Shown here: positions 7,479-15,248 of the stretch, one piece after another
How positions within the stretch are numbered: position 1 is the stretch's first letter
Layout: every line of letters starts with the position of its first letter
Source of the DNA: an uncultured Ruminococcus sp.
GTDB taxonomy: Bacteria; Bacillota; Clostridia; Oscillospirales; Ruminococcaceae
DNA: 21,563 nt
Reading direction: 5' to 3'
NCBI GenBank assembly: GCA_947174085.1
Contig: CAMWHN010000009.1
Coordinates: 1-21,563 of the forward strand
Position numbers and translations under genes: made by a program
Notes under the pieces: generated by a model
What the model saw: only the letters and a program-made list of their open reading frames with translations
The model's database searches: none
What the model was told of the DNA's origin: nothing

Positions 7479-7710
7479 AATAAGTCATTTTCGATATGAA
7501 AAATGTTTGCAGAATTTTCTTGCTGGTCAAATCATGCTGTTAATTCGCTTTCCAGTAGGAAATGTTTTAGTTTTTAAGGCAATGTGCTTATGACGGACAT
7601 GTTGCGTTTTCACGAAGATTCAGAAGTGAATGAAGAATGCCGTTGCACAGCTTTTGGCTTAGTTTTACAAGATGTTTGTAAACTCTTGCAAGCTGTGCAA
7701 TTATTTTTGG
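7479..7710 (+). ncRNA. Candidate structured small RNA or long 5' leader
   Basis: This stretch lacks a convincing conventional gene but is bounded by a near-consensus promoter and an intrinsic terminator. It can fold locally. CATTTTC (7486-7492) pairs with GAAAAATG (7498-7505). CTGG (7523-7526) pairs with CCAG (7552-7555). GCAATGTG (7579-7586) pairs with CATGTTGC (7598-7605) using two G-U pairs. TTCAC (7609-7613) pairs with GTGAA (7626-7630). The terminator hairpin follows. It ends 25 bases before the start of the glycoside hydrolase gene, so it could be a free small RNA or an attenuator for that gene. It does not show the marks of 6S, tmRNA, SRP RNA or RNase P RNA. A 41-codon open frame (7590-7715) overlaps its 3' half. 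Confidence 0.42.
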
Positions 7711-7715
7711 TTTAA
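7590..7715 (+). CDS. Possible small ORF (41 aa) just upstream of the glycosidase gene
   Basis: An ATG at 7590 with AAGG 10 bases upstream opens a 41-codon frame whose TAA lies in the ribosome-binding region of the next gene. The peptide begins MTDMLRFHEDSEVNEEC and ends in a Leu/Val-rich segment. Against it: its second half coincides with a perfect inverted repeat followed by T residues, better explained as an RNA terminator. It could also be a leader peptide. No family is recognised. Confidence 0.2.
   Translation: MTDMLRFHEDSEVNEECRCTAFGLVLQDVCKLLQAVQLFLV
7643..7709 (+). terminator. Long hairpin terminator upstream of the glycosidase gene
   Basis: TTGCACAGCTT (7643-7653) pairs perfectly with AAGCTGTGCAA (7690-7700), with an inner hairpin AGTTTTACAA/TTTGTAAACT (7661-7670/7675-7684) and the tail TTATTTTT. 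It closes the candidate RNA. If readthrough is regulated it would act as an attenuator for the gene at 7736. Confidence 0.75.
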
Positions 7716-7735
7716 GGACGGGTGAAAATATTTTT

Positions 7736-9049
7736 ATGAGCGAACAAGAAAAATCTAAGAAAATAATTAAATCTAAAAAAAAGCAGGGAAAAGAAAAAAA
7801 ACAGTATTTAAATGCAATTTTGTTAGCGGCAATTGTTATTATCGGTGCTGGAATAATTGCTACAGTTTGTGCGATACAGGCACAAAGAAATTCACAACAA
7901 GATGATTCTGAAATTACGCCAACAGGAGAATTAGAAATACCAGAAACAACGGAGCAAGAAACACAGGAAACAACTGAGCCACCTGATGAAAATGTTTTAC
8001 GTGCAGAACAAGTTATGGAAACGATGACACTGGAACAAAAAATTTATCAGTTATTTATTGTAACTCCAGAAGGTTTGGTAGATAATGCCGTAGATTGTGC
8101 TGTGCTGTCTGGCAGTATGACACAAGAAGCGTTATTAAAAAAACCCGTTGGCGGAATTATTTATTTTTCGCAAAATATACAAGATGAAACACAAATTACA
8201 CAAATGATTGCAAATGCACAGCAATATATGCAAGATGCCAATCAAGTCAGTATGTGGATTGCTGTTGATGAAGAAGGTGGTTCTGTTGCCAGAGTTTCTG
8301 AAAGCTTAGGAACAACTGCATATTCTGATATGGCTGTTTATGGTGAAAACGCTGATACACAGGAAATTTTTCAGGTAGGGCAAAATATCGCAGAAGATAT
8401 TTCTCAATTTGGTTTTAATTTGGATTTTGCACCTGTTGCTGATGTAAATATTAATCCTCAAAATGAATTACAAGAACGTATTTTTAGTGATAATGCAATG
8501 GTTGTTTCTGAAATGGTCGCTTCTATTACACAAGGTTTGCAAAGTTCCGGTAAGGTTAGCGCAACGTTGAAACATTTTCCGGGGCTTGGTGCGGCAAGTG
8601 GAAATACTCATAATGATTCGTTTGCGTTTATTGACAGAACCCATGAAGAATTACAGAAAACAGAATTTTTGCCATTTCAAGCTGGGATTGAAGCCGGTGC
8701 GGATTTTGTTATGGTCGGTCATCAGATTGTTAGCGGTGCAGGTGACAAATTGCCTTCGGATTTGTCTTTTACAGTTGTTACAGAATGGTTGAGAGATGAA
8801 CTTAATTTTGATGGCATTGTTATCACAGATGCCCAAGATATGCATACGATTTCAGGAAATTATTCTTCCGGTGAAGCCGCTGTGTTATCTATTTCTGCCG
8901 GTGTGGATATTGTGCTTATGCCTGTGGATTTAAATGAAGCTTTTGAAAGCGTTTATCAGGCAGTTCAAAATGGAAAAATTTCAGAAGAAAGAATTAATCA
9001 AAGTGTTAGAAGGATTCTGACAGCAAAAGCAAAATATAATTTGCTGTAA
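7736..9049 (+). CDS. Membrane-anchored family 3 glycoside hydrolase (NagZ-like beta-N-acetylhexosaminidase)
   Basis: A 437-residue protein. A Lys-rich cytoplasmic start, one membrane helix (25-47) and an acidic/Thr-rich linker (about 50-85) place the catalytic domain outside the cell. Residues about 90-437 are a GH3 N-terminal (TIM barrel) domain: DEEGG (178-182, sugar binding), KHFPGLG (279-285), GNTH (289-292) and ITDAQDM with the likely nucleophile Asp365. NagZ-type enzymes remove GlcNAc from muropeptides or chitin fragments. In the usual Asp-x-His dyad the Asp is replaced by Asn290, while His292 is kept. There is no second GH3 domain, as expected for NagZ. The start ATG has GGTGA 10 bases upstream and AAGGA further up. 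The gene may be controlled by the hairpin leader just upstream. Confidence 0.85.
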   Translation: MSEQEKSKKIIKSKKKQGKEKKQYLNAILLAAIVIIGAGIIATVCAIQAQRNSQQDDSEITPTGELEIPETTEQETQETTEPPDENVLRAEQVMETMTLEQKIYQLFIVTPEGLVDNAVDCAVLSGSMTQEALLKKPVGGIIYFSQNIQDETQITQMIANAQQYMQDANQVSMWIAVDEEGGSVARVSESLGTTAYSDMAVYGENADTQEIFQVGQNIAEDISQFGFNLDFAPVADVNINPQNELQERIFSDNAMVVSEMVASITQGLQSSGKVSATLKHFPGLGAASGNTHNDSFAFIDRTHEELQKTEFLPFQAGIEAGADFVMVGHQIVSGAGDKLPSDLSFTVVTEWLRDELNFDGIVITDAQDMHTISGNYSSGEAAVLSISAGVDIVLMPVDLNEAFESVYQAVQNGKISEERINQSVRRILTAKAKYNLL

Positions 9050-9062
9050 GCGTAACAGCAAA
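9040..9062 (+). other. Stem-loop overlapping the glycosidase stop codon
   Basis: TTTGCTGT (9040-9047) pairs with ACAGCAAA (9055-9062) around a 7-base loop; the stop codon lies at the edge of the stem. An A run rather than a T run follows, so it is not a typical terminator for the plus strand. It may protect the mRNA end or cause partial termination. Confidence 0.35.
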
Positions 9063-9119
9063 AAAATAAATTTTAAAATTCTTAAGTATGATATTATTAT
9101 GTAAAGAAAGGGTTTTACT

Positions 9120-10835
9120 ATGGAATTGACACAGGAACAAAACAGTCGGATTCGTTCCATGGCGGCACAATGCCTTAAAATCATGGAGACACAGGACAGA
9201 AATGGACAGTATAATGTGCTGATTAAGCTTTATACTGACCAGTTCAAAGAAAGTAATAAATCCAGAGAGTATTACAACGAAGTGCAAACATGGAAGAATT
9301 TAACAACAACTTATCAACAGCATTCTAAACAATGTGAATTGAAAATAGCAGAATTGCAAAAAAATATGAATGCAAGTGCGTCAGAATTGCAAAATGAAAA
9401 AGCAAAAACTTATAGATGGTATCAGGCTTATATCGAACAAAAAGCGAGTCTTGAAAAAGATGATGAAGAACAAGATAAATTAAAAGAAGAAATTGATTTG
9501 TTAAGACAAGAAAATACAAAAATGCAAGAGCAATTAGATTCTCTCAAAGAAGATACAAATGATGAAAAAATACAGAAAATGCTTGCCGAACAACAGGAAC
9601 AAAATAAATTACAGGAAGAACTTCGTCAGGAAAATGTAAATTTACAAACGGAAATTGATAATTATAAATCAGAACTAGAAAATATGAAAAATCAAAACAA
9701 AAATAGTGAGGCGGAAGAAAAATTATCAGCTGAAATTGATGATTTGAATGCTGAAAATCATCAGTTAAAAATGCAATTAGAAGAATTTCAGCAAAAGCAA
9801 CCCGAACAAGTGAAAATAAATAAGGCTTTACATGAAAAAAATGAAAAATTATTGAAAGAAGTAGATAATCTTCGCAGTGAACGGCAATTGTTACGAGAAC
9901 AGTTGGAACATGTGGAAGAACAAAATAATGCCAGAAAAGAGTATTCTAATCGTGATGATTTAGATGACGAAATGGAAGAATTATTAGAAGAAAAAGAAGG
10001 TCTTGAAGATCAAGTAGATGAATTAAAAAATTTGAATAAGCAATTGAAAGAACAACTTGCGCAAATGAAAGAAAAAAGTAAAGAATCTGTAATGCTCCAA
10101 AAAAAATGCAATGAATTAATTGCGAAAAATAAATGGCTGCAAAAACAAAATGATGATTTTGCAAAAGCGTCTAAAGATGAAAAAAAATCTGATATTATGA
10201 CAATTCAAGAACAATTCGAGAGAATGGGATTGAATTATGATGAAATGCAACAGCAAATGGACGCACTTAAAATCGAAAGAGAACAATTACTACAACAAAA
10301 AATAATGCTGGAAGAACGTTCTAAATTAGATATAGAAGCTTTGCGTCAGGAAATTGCAAAATTAAAAAATCAACTTGGTGCTGATAATTCAGATATGCCT
10401 GTGGAAAATATCACAGATGATAATACAATTGTTCCTGATGTGCCAGATGCTCCTGTTTTGCAACCGGCTGAATATTTTAATTTAGCAACCTCTGTTGAAG
10501 CAGTGGAGAAATATGAAAATGCAAAGTTTTTAAGCGTTTTGCTTATGGGCATGAATGTAGAATTGCGTGAAATGCCTGCACAAGGTGCGCCAATTGTTGT
10601 AATTGATAATCTGGCATATCCGAATCCGTATTTTTATAAAGGTTTTACTTCTGCACAGGAAACACTAAGCAGTATCAGACCGCTTAGAAATTTATTTGAA
10701 ATGCAAGGTCTTGAGGAAAATTGGCAAATGAAATATAGCCTAGAGTCTATAGAGCCTGCAAAAGTAAAAACTGTGGATTCTAAAATTCAGCTGGAAGAAA
10801 AAGGCAAGATTATATTACATGCAGATATAAAATAA
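9120..10835 (+). CDS. Long coiled-coil protein with C-terminal PNPxFY domain (soluble partner), unknown function
   Basis: A 571-residue protein with no signal peptide or membrane helix. Residues 1-75 form a helical head (MELTQEQNSRIRSMAAQCL, then many aromatics). Residues about 75-420 are heptad-patterned Glu/Lys/Gln/Leu coiled coil. A short acidic Pro-rich spacer (about 425-450) is followed by a C-terminal domain (458-571) containing YPNPYFY (500-506), RNLFEM and a final KGKI segment. That domain matches the C terminus of the next protein in order, length and key residues, so the two genes are related and probably act together. The spacing of 38 bases and the same strand suggest an operon. 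ATG 9120 has GAAAGGG 7 bases upstream; no good -35 is seen, only a possible extended -10 (TGATATTAT near 9089-9097). I do not recognise the family. It could be a cytoskeletal or scaffold-like filament protein. Confidence 0.78.
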   Translation: MELTQEQNSRIRSMAAQCLKIMETQDRNGQYNVLIKLYTDQFKESNKSREYYNEVQTWKNLTTTYQQHSKQCELKIAELQKNMNASASELQNEKAKTYRWYQAYIEQKASLEKDDEEQDKLKEEIDLLRQENTKMQEQLDSLKEDTNDEKIQKMLAEQQEQNKLQEELRQENVNLQTEIDNYKSELENMKNQNKNSEAEEKLSAEIDDLNAENHQLKMQLEEFQQKQPEQVKINKALHEKNEKLLKEVDNLRSERQLLREQLEHVEEQNNARKEYSNRDDLDDEMEELLEEKEGLEDQVDELKNLNKQLKEQLAQMKEKSKESVMLQKKCNELIAKNKWLQKQNDDFAKASKDEKKSDIMTIQEQFERMGLNYDEMQQQMDALKIEREQLLQQKIMLEERSKLDIEALRQEIAKLKNQLGADNSDMPVENITDDNTIVPDVPDAPVLQPAEYFNLATSVEAVEKYENAKFLSVLLMGMNVELREMPAQGAPIVVIDNLAYPNPYFYKGFTSAQETLSSIRPLRNLFEMQGLEENWQMKYSLESIEPAKVKTVDSKIQLEEKGKIILHADIK

Positions 10836-10873
10836 AATAATTTTAACTTGCCGATACAAGAAGGAGTAAGATT

Positions 10874-13612
10874 TTGACAATTTTTTTGATTATTATAATT
10901 CTGTTATTAATGCTGGCAATCGGATTTTTGTTAATGAGTATTCAGGCAAATCAAAGAATTGTACAGTCTGTTAAGGAAAATGCAGAAAAAGATAAAGACA
11001 AAGTTTTAGAACTGGAACAGCAAATTAGTGAATTAGAACAAAAAGTAAAACGTCATAAAGCAATCGCCACCGATTTGTTAGAAAAAGAAAAACTGGACGT
11101 TGCGCCTGTAGATGAATCTGTCATGGCGGAACTTGCAAAGCTGAAAGAAAAATATCAGACCTTGCAGAAAAATTATCAGAGAGTTTATCAGCAATTGGAA
11201 GATTTTCAAAAAGATTCTTCTAAGATGGATAAAATTTCACCTGTACAAGAAAATTCTGCACCTCCAGAATTGAAAGATTTACAAGATAAAATTGAACGTC
11301 TGGAACATAGTTGCGGTAAATTAAGATTAGAAAAAAAACAGTTACAGGAACATCTTGCGGCATCTAGTAAACATTGCAGGGAATTAGAAAGCTTAGCCCG
11401 TAATTATGAAGCAAATGGTTCTGAATCAGAAATTACACAAGAATTGCAACAGAGATTACAGGAAGTTTCTTCTCAGAATGAAGTTTTTCGTGGAAAACTT
11501 GCTGACGCTGCAAAACAAATTAAAGAACTTCGTGCCGAAGTTTCTGAAAATCGTACCCGGGTACAGTCAGATGAAAGTATTCGTGCAGAACTTGATGAAG
11601 CTGTGCAACAAAATTCCCAGTTCCGTGTGAAATTAATTGAAGCCGCTAAACAAGTCGAAAGACTTCGTGCCGAAATGGCGGAAATTAAAAATTCTGCACA
11701 GTCAGAAGATGCTTTGCGTTCTAAATTAAAAGAATCACAGAAACAAAATAATGATTTTCATGTGAAATTAATTGAAACAACACAGCAATTAGAAAAAATC
11801 CGTATCGAACAAGAAGCCGTTTTTCATGAAAATCAGAAGTTGCAAGAACGTTTGGAAGAATTGCAGAACGCAGAAGAAGAATCTGTTACATTGGAAGAAT
11901 TTGAACAGGTTGTACAACAGGCAAAGGCATCTCATGCAGAATTACTTGAAATTTCTGAATTAAATGAAACTCTTGAAAAGAAATTAAAGGAACAGGAAAA
12001 TTTATTGCAGGAAAAATTAACGGAAATGCAGGAAAAAGAAAAAAATTTTGAACAGGAAAATCAGAATTTAAAAACAGAATTGGAAAATACTATTTCACAA
12101 ATGAAAATTCTAAGAGCGAATCTTGCTAATGCCCAAGACCAAGAAGCATTACATCAAGAATTAGAAGCTTATCAAAATCAAAATCAAGAATATTGTCAAA
12201 GATTAAAGTCTGCTGCAAAACAAGTGCTGGAATTAAGAGCTGAACTCGCACAGGCACAAGATAATAATAATAGTATCTATCAGGAACAATTGCAAAATGC
12301 TGAAAATAAAATATTGCAATTGCAAAATGCTCTTGCACAGGCGAAAGAGAATAATAATATATATCAAGAACAATTGCAGAACGCTCTTGCACAAGCGCAA
12401 AATAATAATAATAATAATATATACCAAGAACAATTGCAGAATGCTGAAAGTCAAATCGCAAAATTACAGGAACAATTACAAGATACAGAACAGCAAGTCG
12501 AAGATTTCAGAATTGAATTGTCTCATAAATTACAGAACGAATCACAAGAACAAGTTGCTTTGAAACAAAAAATTGATGAAGTAGAAAAACAAAATCTGGA
12601 TTATCAGTTTAAAATGCGTTCTGTACAAGAAGAATTACAGCAATTGCAGGAAACTAGAAATTTAATTTCACAGGAAAAACAAAATTTGCAGGAACAATTA
12701 CAAGATGCTTTACAGCAAGTGGAGGATTTCAGAATTGAACTTGCAAATTATCAGCAGGGCGGACAACAAGAATATTCCCAGTTACAAGAAAAATTATTGG
12801 CTTCTGAAGAACAGAATGCAGGCTATCAAAATGCTTTGCAAGAGGCTTCTACACAGGCAGAACGGATTCAAAAACAATATCAAGATGCGCTAGACGAAAG
12901 TCAAGAATTGCGCTTAGAATTAGATAAAGTTTTAACGCAAAATGAACAGCTCCGGTCTGAACTTTCTGATTTGCATGTAAATGTGTCTGAAAGTGACCAG
13001 TCAGAAGAATTTAGAAGACAGTTAGATAGTTTACATGATGAAAATGAAGAATTGCGTGCAGAACTAGAATCTGCTTTAGAGCAAAATGAAAATTTAAATT
13101 CCCAGAGTACACAGCAATATGAAGAAATTCAGGAACAATTGCGCCTGAAAGAACAGCAGTATTCTATTTTGCAAGTGGAAAATAAAAAACTTCGTGAAAA
13201 ACTAGAAGAATATAAAAATAAAATGAATACAAAACGTGAAAGCAATAATGCTGTGTATTTGCAAATTGCTTCTAGTATAGAATCTATTCAGAAACAAGCT
13301 GGTACTCGCTATGTGCATATTGTAGAGGGAGAATCCGGAGAATTATTATTAACACATGCGCAAGATGAAAAAATTGCAGAAATTGCTTTATTGCGTAACG
13401 GTGCAATGATTCCTAATCCGCATTTTTATGAGCATCTTACTACAAACGGCGAAGAAGGCAAAAAATTAGAACTCATGAACGGTGTTTTTGATTTGCCGGA
13501 TATGATTTATGGTGCAAAATATGTTCTGAAATATTTAGCACCCGCTGTTGGCGAAATTTATGATAGTACATTACATTTGAAACGAAAAGGTAAACTTGAA
13601 TTTGAAAATTAA
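10874..13612 (+). CDS. Membrane-anchored giant coiled-coil protein with C-terminal PNPxFY domain, unknown function
   Basis: A 912-residue protein starting at TTG, with AAGAAGGAG 7 bases upstream; the next in-frame Met would remove half of the membrane helix. Residues 2-22 are a single strongly hydrophobic segment, followed by about 770 residues of coiled coil. Inside are degenerate repeats of the form QN-x-x-F-x-x-KL-x-EAAKQ-x-x-x-LRAE and an 18-residue tandem repeat (459-524) rich in Gln and Asn. The C-terminal domain (801-912) carries IPNPHFY (846-852), KYVL, a PA and DS pair and a closing KGKLEF, paralleling the domain of the preceding gene. Topology prediction: N-terminal anchor, with the rod and end domain inside the cell or outside depending on how the anchor inserts. 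Its tail is closed by a strong terminator. No family is recognised; a resemblance to SMC or EzrA proteins is only general coiled-coil composition. Confidence 0.78.
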   Translation: MTIFLIIIILLLMLAIGFLLMSIQANQRIVQSVKENAEKDKDKVLELEQQISELEQKVKRHKAIATDLLEKEKLDVAPVDESVMAELAKLKEKYQTLQKNYQRVYQQLEDFQKDSSKMDKISPVQENSAPPELKDLQDKIERLEHSCGKLRLEKKQLQEHLAASSKHCRELESLARNYEANGSESEITQELQQRLQEVSSQNEVFRGKLADAAKQIKELRAEVSENRTRVQSDESIRAELDEAVQQNSQFRVKLIEAAKQVERLRAEMAEIKNSAQSEDALRSKLKESQKQNNDFHVKLIETTQQLEKIRIEQEAVFHENQKLQERLEELQNAEEESVTLEEFEQVVQQAKASHAELLEISELNETLEKKLKEQENLLQEKLTEMQEKEKNFEQENQNLKTELENTISQMKILRANLANAQDQEALHQELEAYQNQNQEYCQRLKSAAKQVLELRAELAQAQDNNNSIYQEQLQNAENKILQLQNALAQAKENNNIYQEQLQNALAQAQNNNNNNIYQEQLQNAESQIAKLQEQLQDTEQQVEDFRIELSHKLQNESQEQVALKQKIDEVEKQNLDYQFKMRSVQEELQQLQETRNLISQEKQNLQEQLQDALQQVEDFRIELANYQQGGQQEYSQLQEKLLASEEQNAGYQNALQEASTQAERIQKQYQDALDESQELRLELDKVLTQNEQLRSELSDLHVNVSESDQSEEFRRQLDSLHDENEELRAELESALEQNENLNSQSTQQYEEIQEQLRLKEQQYSILQVENKKLREKLEEYKNKMNTKRESNNAVYLQIASSIESIQKQAGTRYVHIVEGESGELLLTHAQDEKIAEIALLRNGAMIPNPHFYEHLTTNGEEGKKLELMNGVFDLPDMIYGAKYVLKYLAPAVGEIYDSTLHLKRKGKLEFEN
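12248..12447 (+). repeat. Tandem 54-base repeat with AAT microsatellite
   Basis: Three units within the 912-residue gene begin GCACA(G/A)GC at 12248, 12335 and 12389, each ending in a stretch encoding IYQEQLQNA. The last two are 54 bases apart. Each holds an AAT run coding poly-Asn, longest near 12400-12419. The first unit has an extra insertion. The AAT tract is a likely slippage site that keeps the frame. Confidence 0.7.
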
Positions 13613-13626
13613 ATATTATAAAAGGG

Positions 13627-13662
13627 AGCTGACTGTAGAATTTTTTATAGTCAGCTTTTTTT
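13627..13662 (+). terminator. Intrinsic terminator after the coiled-coil pair
   Basis: AGCTGACT (13627-13634) pairs perfectly with AGTCAGCT (13649-13656), the stem can extend by a few weak pairs, and a run of T follows. It separates the coiled-coil operon from the ATP synthase promoter. Confidence 0.9.
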
Positions 13663-13700
13663 CAGCAAATGTTATTTATATAATTTTTTTCCTGTAATTC

Positions 13701-13729
13701 TTGACAGGTTAGAAAATTTCATGTATAAT
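13701..13729 (+). promoter_or_regulatory. Consensus sigma-A promoter of the ATP synthase operon
   Basis: A perfect TTGACA (13701-13706), 17-base spacer and perfect TATAAT (13724-13729). The A/T-rich bases upstream could act as an UP element. This is the only good promoter found for the operon. Confidence 0.92.
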
Positions 13730-13779
13730 AATAGTTGTGCGAATGGCTTTTTTCAGAACAGCAAGCAGGAGGTTTTGAC

Positions 13780-14151
13780 ATGCAAGAGGATTTACATCAG
13801 GAATTATATTTTGCTATTATTTGTACAGTTATTTTAGATGTGATAATCTGGATTGTATCGTTATTAATTGTAAAATTTCAAATTGCTGTGATTCTAGGAT
13901 TAATTCTCGGCAGTATTGGCATGATAATAAATTTATGCTTGTTAAGAAGAACTATTTTAAATGCTGTGCGCTTTGGAAAAACGAAAGATATCATCGGATA
14001 TTTACTGCGCTGTTTGATTGCGTCAGTTATTATTGCAATGAGCTTGATTTTTTCTTATGTGAATACTGTCACAGCCGTTTTGCCGTTCTTGTATCCGAAA
14101 ATTATTTTTGGAATTTTGTCTGTTCGCAATAATCCAATCAAAAGGAAGTGA
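13780..14151 (+). CDS. atpI: Small AtpI-like membrane protein, first gene of the ATP synthase operon
   Basis: A 123-residue protein, highly hydrophobic, with four predicted membrane helices in two pairs (about 9-30, 34-54, 72-92, 96-112). AtpI is poorly conserved in sequence; the call rests on size, helix layout and position directly before the a subunit. In other bacteria AtpI helps c-ring assembly or Mg2+ supply. ATG 13780 is chosen because AGGAGG lies 7 bases upstream; an in-frame TTG at 13735 would overlap the transcription start. It ends 6 bases before the TTG of atpB. Confidence 0.7.
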   Translation: MQEDLHQELYFAIICTVILDVIIWIVSLLIVKFQIAVILGLILGSIGMIINLCLLRRTILNAVRFGKTKDIIGYLLRCLIASVIIAMSLIFSYVNTVTAVLPFLYPKIIFGILSVRNNPIKRK

Positions 14152-14157
14152 GTTGTT

Positions 14158-14913
14158 TTGAATATTAGTGATTTTCTAAGAGGTTCGCCAGATGGCATTG
14201 ATGTAAGTGGACCTAAATTAATTGCGTCTTTTGATGTATTTGGTGTGACAATTAATTTAACAGAAACAGTTGTATTAAGTTGGGGAATTATTCTTGTTGT
14301 AATGTTATTATTGCTTTGGCTGACAAGTGATATGAAAACGAAAGATGTTTCTAAAAAGCAAGTAATTGCAGAATGGGCTGTTTTAACTATCTATGGACTT
14401 GTAGAAGATACCATGGGGAAACATTGGCGGAAAATTTCGCCCTATATTGCAGGATTATTTACGTTTTCGATTTTAGGAAGCTTAATTAGTATGTTGGGAC
14501 TTCGAAGTGTAACTGCTGATTTTAATGTGCCGTTGACATGGGCATTGATTACGTTTGTATTAATTCATAGTACAAATATTCGTACCCATGGTTTAGGCGG
14601 TTATTTAAAAGGCTATGCCGAGCCTGTTCCGGTCATGTTGCCTATGAATATTTTAAGCGAAGTTTCTACACCTGTTTCTATGAGTTTACGTCATTTCGGC
14701 AATATTGTAAGCGGTATGGTAATTACTAGCTTATTATATTTTGCGCTGTCAGTAATTACAAAAAAAATTGGCATCGCATTCTGTACTATTGGGATTCCGG
14801 CAGTGCTGTCACTGTATTTTGACCTGTTCAGCGGATTTATGCAAGCATTTATTTTTATCATGCTGACAATGGTTTATATTTCTAATGCAGACGGCAACGC
14901 TGAGGAAACATAA
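14158..14913 (+). CDS. atpB: ATP synthase Fo subunit a
   Basis: A 251-residue integral membrane subunit that forms the ion half-channels beside the c ring. The hallmark segment SMSLRHFGN (174-182) includes the essential Arg178, equivalent to E. coli Arg210. RSVTADFNVPLTWALITF near 117-134 and the late LFSGFMQAFIFIMLTMVYI helix are also typical. The start is TTG at 14158, supported by AAGGAAGTGAG just upstream and by the family N-terminal pattern. It is followed 29 bases later by the c subunit gene. Confidence 0.95.
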   Translation: MNISDFLRGSPDGIDVSGPKLIASFDVFGVTINLTETVVLSWGIILVVMLLLLWLTSDMKTKDVSKKQVIAEWAVLTIYGLVEDTMGKHWRKISPYIAGLFTFSILGSLISMLGLRSVTADFNVPLTWALITFVLIHSTNIRTHGLGGYLKGYAEPVPVMLPMNILSEVSTPVSMSLRHFGNIVSGMVITSLLYFALSVITKKIGIAFCTIGIPAVLSLYFDLFSGFMQAFIFIMLTMVYISNADGNAEET

Positions 14914-14942
14914 AAAATTTTTAATTTAGGAGGATTTTTATT

Positions 14943-15218
14943 ATGGAAAATGAATTAATTGCAAGAGCAATTGTATTAGGTGCGTCAGCACTGGGTGCTG
15001 GTACGGCTATGGTTGCTGGTATTGGTCCTGGTATTGGTGAAGGCTATGCTGTTGGTAAAGCTTGCGAAGCGATTGGAAGACAGCCAGAAGGCTCTGGAGC
15101 TGTTACAAGAACTATGTTTATTGGTTGCGCCGTTGCAGAATCTACAGGTATTTATGGCTTGCTAGTTGCATTGCTCCTGATGTTTGCAAATCCGTTTATT
15201 AAAAAAATAAATGGCTAA
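14943..15218 (+). CDS. atpE: ATP synthase Fo subunit c, Na+-type motif with two carboxylates
   Basis: A 91-residue hairpin of two membrane helices that oligomerises into the rotor ring. Helix 1 contains the Gly-rich packing motif and PGIGEGYAVGK, helix 2 contains AVAESTGIYGLL, and the polar loop has RQPE (46-49). The main ion-binding Glu is Glu66, with Ser67, Thr68 and Val64 matching the Na+ ligands of the Ilyobacter tartaricus ring (Glu65, Ser66, Thr67, Val63). At the place of Ilyobacter Gln32 this protein has Glu33, giving two carboxylates per site as described for Fusobacterium nucleatum. Na+ coupling is therefore likely. ATG has AGGAGG 8 bases upstream. Confidence 0.95.
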   Translation: MENELIARAIVLGASALGAGTAMVAGIGPGIGEGYAVGKACEAIGRQPEGSGAVTRTMFIGCAVAESTGIYGLLVALLLMFANPFIKKING

Positions 15219-15248
15219 TCAACTCCGTTTCAGAATGGAGGGATAACA

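Noticed and set aside
7405..7593. 62-codon open frame starting at GTG on the regulator's stop codon
   Set aside because: It lacks a ribosome binding site, contains the strong promoter at 7444-7472, and the peptide shows no domain pattern. The overlap with the ATG at 7590 (ATGA) seems accidental.
7479..7710. 6S RNA, tmRNA, SRP RNA or RNase P RNA
   Set aside because: The ends do not pair with each other as in 6S RNA, and the conserved cores of the other three are absent. The hairpins are local.
12126..12461. 111-codon antisense open frame in the coiled-coil gene
   Set aside because: It is a by-product of the Gln/Asn-rich repeats; the translated product is low-complexity Tyr/Leu and there is no start signal.
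13735..13779. Upstream TTG start for the AtpI-like gene
   Set aside because: The TTG lies 6 bases after the -10 box, at or before the expected transcription start, and has no ribosome binding site; ATG 13780 has AGGAGG at the right distance.
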